Source: Taenia hydatigena (taxonomy: Eukaryota > Platyhelminthes > Cestoda > Cyclophyllidea > Taeniidae). From it: DNA of 64,000 nt. The notes below the pieces were generated by a model. The model had not been told where the DNA came from, did not search any database, and saw only the letters and a list, made by a program, of their open reading frames with translations. Each line of letters starts with the position of its first letter. Within the stretch, counting starts at the first letter, position 1. This document shows, piece by piece, positions 59,964-64,000 of the stretch. The position numbers were made by a program, and so were the translations under genes. Location of the stretch: assembly GCA_036345935.2 (NCBI GenBank), contig JADWOT020000003.1:9723132-9787131 (forward strand). The letters are read 5' to 3'.

Positions 59964-60386
59964 ATCATCGTCTCGAAGGTTGCGAATGATGCGCGGTCAC
60001 TAAATTTCATTATAAATGAGCCAAGGTCAGGACACGTTGTGGCAAGGGAGTGAGAAGGTTGATTTTTATAAATGCGTTGAGTTAGGGGTTCTTTGTGGTT
60101 TTGTGTGAAGTTTTATTTTAATCACAAATGTATAAAGGAAGTGCTGGAGCAGAAGGGCGTAGCCTTAGATCTCTTAAGTGGGAGTTCCAACGAGAAGCCG
60201 CAAGACGCGAGAAAGCTACGCGAAGCACTTATTATCGACTCAGAAGACGAGGATCGGCTCCATAAGGGGATCGAGGTAAGTGCGTGGTTTGTTGTTCATC
60301 ATATGTCTATTCACTAATTATGCCATTGTTTTGCTCATATTTCCAAGTGCTTACTTTCCGAGATGCTTATGAACAACCATTCCTGA
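59964..60386 (+). CDS. Unidentified gene, 3' exons
   Basis: Exon 60138-60275 (138 bases, phase 0) lies between TGTATAAAG and GTAAGT. It is charged: EVLEQKGVALDLLSG, EKPQDARKLREALIIDSEDE. A 72-bp intron follows, ending TTTCCAAG. Terminal exon 60348-60386 reads CLLSEMLMNNHS, then TGA. A likely earlier exon is 59964-60025 (KVANDARSLNFIINEP, ends phase 2 before GTCAGG). Its phase fits the longer acceptor at 60086 rather than 60138. An ATTAAA near 60503 could serve as poly(A) signal. Splice quality, short intron and composition support a real gene; I cannot name it. It converges on the minus-strand gene ending at 61029. Confidence 0.5.
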
Positions 60387-61028
60387 CTGACATACGTCCG
60401 CCGTGGAGAGGCCATTAAGAACGTCTTTACAGCTGATCAGGAAACGCAATTAAGATGCCTCATGGATTTTTCAGTTTGCCCTATTATTTAAAATCGCACG
60501 AATTAAATTCATATCATACATATTTTATGTGGCGGGAATGAGACATTATGAAGCATATGCCAGTTAGTAGAACATTACCTACGCCAAAGGAAACTTTTTT
60601 TAAGATTAGTTTAATTTTCTCGTTTAAGTTTGTTGTGGGATGTGAAAGAAAAGGCTGAAAGTTGGTACAAATGTACTGTGCGCAATGAGGAGCACAACGA
60701 CTTGAATTAGGTGAAGCAATACCGCCTGCGTCACAGTAATTTCAAGTTCCGCTTGTGCATTCCGAATGTCTGGGTAATATGTGTAAAATTGTTTCTCTAT
60801 TCCACCTTACAGCTGCAGTCGGAGTAAATGTAAGTTCACCTAAAAGGGCAGACTCTAGATTACTCAACTAATCCTTTTTGTGTCCAACAATAAAATTGGC
60901 TATTTTGTGCGTAAATATAGGCGTCATTGCGCAGTTATTGTTCTTGAGAGGATGCAGGATTACTTTATAGGATTCTAAGCTTTTCCAACAGCTGTGATAA
61001 GCCAAATTGGTGTAGAAGAATAAAGCAC
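60387..61028. other. Intergenic space between convergent gene ends
   Basis: Overlapping minus frames (61170-60868 and 61213-60965) enter this interval. The best exon model on that strand ends at 61029. Confidence 0.35.
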
Positions 61029-61363
61029 TCATCCGTGTGTAGGTAAGTGGGAAAGATCTTGGAATGACCGAGTTTCCAGGCTGCAAATTGGTAGCACAGC
61101 CTGCAGGTAATTGAATGATCGAGTAACTGAGCAACTGCCCAAGTACACCGCCGAGCAACCTTGCTTTCAAAGAAATTCATTATCCTGTTTCCTTTATTCT
61201 CGCAATGTAGCATGAACTAAAAGTTGGACTTGCAAGACTTACGTGGCTTAATTATGGAGTGCCGAGAGAGTTCTAACCACGCATCGTCTTCAGCCTCTAC
61301 ATATATTAAGGCTTTCCAGCGTAATACAATATGGCCTTTTGCCGCTCGCGAATGCAACTGTGA
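61029..61363 (-). CDS. Unidentified gene, last two exons (PH-like hint)
   Basis: Exon 61363-61243 is in phase 0: SQLHSRAAKGHIVLRWKALI, then EAEDDAWLELSRHSIIKP. It ends phase 1 at CCAC before GTAAGT. The intron is 83 bp. Exon 61159-61029 starts after AAAGCAAG in the required phase (CSAVYLGSCSVTRSFNYLQ, LPICSLETRSF) and ends TGA. The order strand, DDAW, hydrophobic strand, CSVTRS, later strand is loosely like a pleckstrin homology domain, but this is only a suggestion. Two other frames of the second exon are also open, so the 3' end is less certain than the first exon. Confidence 0.42.
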
Positions 61364-61787
61364 CTACCATGTGAAAGATTAGCAGTAGCGACTTCTCGCT
61401 ATAACTTTACATCATGACATGATTTACATGGATTGCAGTCAACATCTGTACACTTCCTTGAAGTGCCAAGACAGAATAGCAGTGTTTAATCAACCTTGGT
61501 ATCTTGTCACTCTTGACACCATCAGTCTCATTTACCTCAGAGGAAAATAATTTTGCTCTAAGAAGCAAAAATCTGGTTACCGTACGCTTTACTAACGTTG
61601 CTAATGAGGATTGCCCAACTAAGCTGATTCACTAGTTCCAGGAAAATTCAAGGCCAATGTGAGCAGCAAATTCAATGATTTTGTATTTTATGGTCACAAA
61701 CATATTGACCTTTTGAAAAGGACGAAGAAGACCGATTCTCGCAATGCTAAAACAAAGAACAGTTGCAAGATTAGAAATTTTGTTTTT
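61364..61787. other. No gene recognised
   Basis: AT-rich, ending at the gap; probably intronic or flank. Confidence 0.35.
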
Positions 61788-61887
61788 NNNNNNNNNNNNN
61801 NNNNNNNNNNNNNNNNNNNNNNNNNNNNNNNNNNNNNNNNNNNNNNNNNNNNNNNNNNNNNNNNNNNNNNNNNNNNNNNNNNNNNNN
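61788..61887. other. Assembly gap (100 N)
   Basis: Exactly 100 N; the true length is unknown. Open frames drawn across it are meaningless. Confidence 0.99.
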
Positions 61888-62007
61888 TTAAAAGGCAAAA
61901 TCTAGTAATCAGCACAGCGAGAGGGCGAAAAATAAGCTTTTGCAAGCTATTAAAAGTAATAAAACCTAAAGTCTTCCAAAGGATTGAAGATTAGTACCCT
62001 TTTTTTG

Positions 62008-62355
62008 TTAATCTAACTTAAAGTACAGGTCACAATCTGCCCTTATTTCTGCCAACGTTCCACCAAAATAATCGGTTACCAGATTCAGGGATTGGGAAGA
62101 ATGCCCCAAAATACTAGGCCGAAACGCATGCCGGGTGTAGAGTTGATCCCGGGTGCGTTTCCGACGCCGTTCGAGCATTCCGAATTGGGCTTGGAGTGAT
62201 TGCTACTGCAATTAAGTTGCAGCTAAGGAAATAACCAGATAAACAGGATCAAGCAATGCATCAGGGGCAATTCCTAATGCATTCTTATAGGCATCCACGT
62301 AGGTGAAAACTCTTAAGTCTTTAAACAGACGAAATCTTCTGAATTCCAAGGCAAT
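62008..62355 (-). CDS. Unidentified gene, last two exons with a 33-bp intron
   Basis: Exon 62355-62236 (40 codons: ALEFRRFRLFKDLRVFTYVD, LGIAPDALLDPVYL) ends CTG before GTTATT. The 33-bp intron ends GCAGTAG. Exon 62202-62008 continues in phase 0: QAQFGMLERRRKRTRDQLY, RPSILGHSSQSLNLV, TDYFGGTLAEIRADCDLYF, then TAA. The intron length matches the Kelch gene's smallest introns. The basic, helix-like first half and Gly-Gly turn suggest a soluble protein. No family is recognised with confidence. Upstream candidates such as APLIQKLVEP near 62560 follow a strong acceptor (TTTATTTCAG) but could not be phased to this model. Confidence 0.5.
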
Positions 62356-63050
62356 CTTCCCATTACATGGTAGACATCAATAAATCTACTAATTAATCAT
62401 TTAGTCACTCACAAACAAGGATGGAATGAATTGTCAAGTATTTTTTTTTTCTGATGGTAAAAGAGTTGCCGCGGTTCATCTCTTAATCGTCAAGCAAAGC
62501 TAGGCCATTGCTGGCTCAACCAGCTTCTGGATCAATGGAGCCTGAAATAAAACAAAGAGCTGGCTTAACAGACAAACTTAACGCTTTAATTTGCTGTAGG
62601 TGAAGCAGTCTATAGCTAACACTGACTCACAAGAAGATTGAGACCAACGCTAAAGTCATGGAAGCGAATAGGCCTGCAGTGTCTAAAGCAGGGGAGGCAG
62701 ACACGTTAGTTGTGGTAGTTGTGGGGGTTGTTGCAGATTACTTGGTCGTAATATATTCTCATCCCCGCACCGTGCGAAATGCAAATTTTCTCCACATTGA
62801 TAATCGACTTTGCATAATGAGGCAATCTGCACTGCCCCACTAGGTACACCCGGTTAACTCTGCAGTCTGTTTCATGACAGCGGGTAGTGAGAATGTGCGC
62901 ACAGAATTATTTTGGTTGTCGATTTATATCGTTTAAGTTTAGTCATTTTTAATTGGTGGATTACTGATCTATAAACTGAGTAAAAAGGGCTCACCTCCTT
63001 TAGAACGCGACGCAGTCACACTAAGTAGTTTACTAAAGTTACTGGTGCAT
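62356..63050. other. No gene recognised with confidence
   Basis: Several good-looking minus splice sites (for example acceptors near 62560 and 62686) but no exon chain in phase. Confidence 0.3.
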
Positions 63051-63350
63051 TTATGCTTCAACAAAAGTCTCTTTTGCGTGAGTGCTCTGACGTGGACAGA
63101 AACGGTTTGTCCTAGCAATAAACTTGTAAAGTTGTGGCTTTAGCCTGAGGGAACATAAATTTCGCTCTGCCATCTATTGTCGAGATACCAACCGACGATA
63201 TAGCCAATAATGTCGCCGAGGGGTCGAGGTGGTGGATCTCACTTCATGTGCACTGTGTAAGGGTTGATTGCTTCAAGATGCACGTTCTCAGGGACGCCAG
63301 GGTCTACACAAATGGGATAGCATCGGTTTGTCATTGGTGCCGGGAACACC
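63051..63350 (-). CDS. Fibronectin type III domain, interrupted (possible pseudogene or new intron)
   Basis: After AAGCTTTAG the frame reads CYPICVDPGVPENVHL then EAINPYTVHMK, an FN3 A-B strand start. The next codon, where FN3 has its invariant Trp, is TGA (63241-63239). It is followed in the same frame by DPPPRPLGDIIGYIVGWYL and EIYVPS, a normal FN3 C-E pattern. The final FN3 motif LKPQLYKFIARTN lies in a different frame (63143 on) and ends at TAA 63051. If the 98 bases 63242-63145 (GTGAGA ... CCCTCAG) are removed as an intron, the first and last parts join in frame. FN3 domains occur in cell-adhesion molecules and receptor phosphatases. No neighbouring domain was identified, so the parent gene is unknown. 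Confidence 0.55.
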
Positions 63351-64000
63351 CTAAAGCTTCTTCTGTTTTATTGTACCTACTTGTCGGCAATTAAATAGAA
63401 GCAGATGAAAATTAGCCAAGCATCAGGCGATTGAAAGAATTTCAGTTGCTAAATGTGTACAACATGATTATGGGATAGTGAGTAGAAGATAGACCTGCAC
63501 ACTTTTGCTTAGCTAGCGACGGGTCAAGCATCATTCTAGAATTATTTGGCGATAAGAATCCATGCATTACAACTCCATGTCATTATCAACTCCTATTTTT
63601 TACGTGACCTTTCGCATTTCACATATCTAGTAACCTAGGATTGCTAAACTTCATTAAGACATCAATGGGAGGGTGGTGCAAAACAGGCAAAACATAAAAG
63701 GTACATGAGAAAATCTGCTTCCATGGCCGTTTTGTACGCCTGTAATAGTAGACAGGAGATGTTCAGGCGATTACGACCAGTATAAACTTGAGGATTAAGG
63801 TAGTAAGAAATCGTCTGTAGTCAGGATCTGACAGGACAAGGATAAACAATAGTTAACAAAACCAGCACGGTTCTGTTAAACAACTTGGCATGAAATGTCC
63901 CTCTCGACACACCCATGCACTTTGTTCCTCTGCTAGTTACCAAATGCAATTAATTTCGTCGTGTTAACTTCGCCTTGCACATTGGTAGAAGCTATACTTC
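63351..64000. other. No gene recognised
   Basis: Would contain upstream exons of the FN3 gene if it is intact; none could be placed. Confidence 0.35.

Noticed and set aside
62095..62190. Plus frame starting ATGCCCCAAAAT, 32 codons
   Set aside because: Overlaps the minus exon 62202-62008, which is longer and joins an upstream exon through a 33-bp intron.

Overview
The window looks like nuclear DNA of a repeat-rich animal, most likely a parasitic flatworm (tapeworm-like). The main reason is the one gene that can be rebuilt end to end, a BTB-BACK-Kelch gene on the minus strand (10924-13505). It has eight introns, five of them only 32-43 bp long, the very short intron class known from cestodes. 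No bacterial operons, ribosome binding sites or phage modules are seen. The organism call is an inference; no rRNA or mitochondrial marker is present. Two 100-N assembly gaps lie at 10688-10787 and 61788-61887.

Layout. 1-3740 is an old copy of a long interspersed repeat (family A). 3914-5045 holds consecutive minus-strand exons of an unidentified gene with compatible splice phases. 5858-7475 (segment X), an F-box exon (7499-7921) and 8050-10687 (segment Y, which runs into family A) follow. The Kelch gene comes next. From about 16.4 to 26.1 kb the base composition is strand-asymmetric and flips near 21.7 kb: A+C-rich on the plus strand to the left, G+T-rich to the right. Candidate exons lie on the minus strand left of the flip and on the plus strand right of it, as expected for divergent transcription. 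26.9-57.9 kb is mostly a mosaic of repeat families A, B, C and D, some copies inverted. Between them sit a decayed ARF-like GTPase pseudogene (34868-35421) and isolated candidate exons (36.6, 51.1 and 51.6 kb).

The right end (57.9-63.4 kb) is gene-denser. It holds a minus exon at 58.0 kb and a small locus with a clean TATA/initiator/poly(A) layout, antisense to a His/Cys-rich ORF. Two convergent gene ends (plus 59964-60386, minus 61363-61029) and a two-exon minus gene end (62355-62008) follow. Last is a fibronectin type III domain (63350-63051) whose invariant Trp codon is now TGA, inside what reads as a 98-nt intron.

Only the Kelch gene, the F-box exon, the ARF-like relic and the FN3 domain are recognised as families. 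The other coding calls rest on open frame, splice-site quality and phase consistency, and are offered as candidates.
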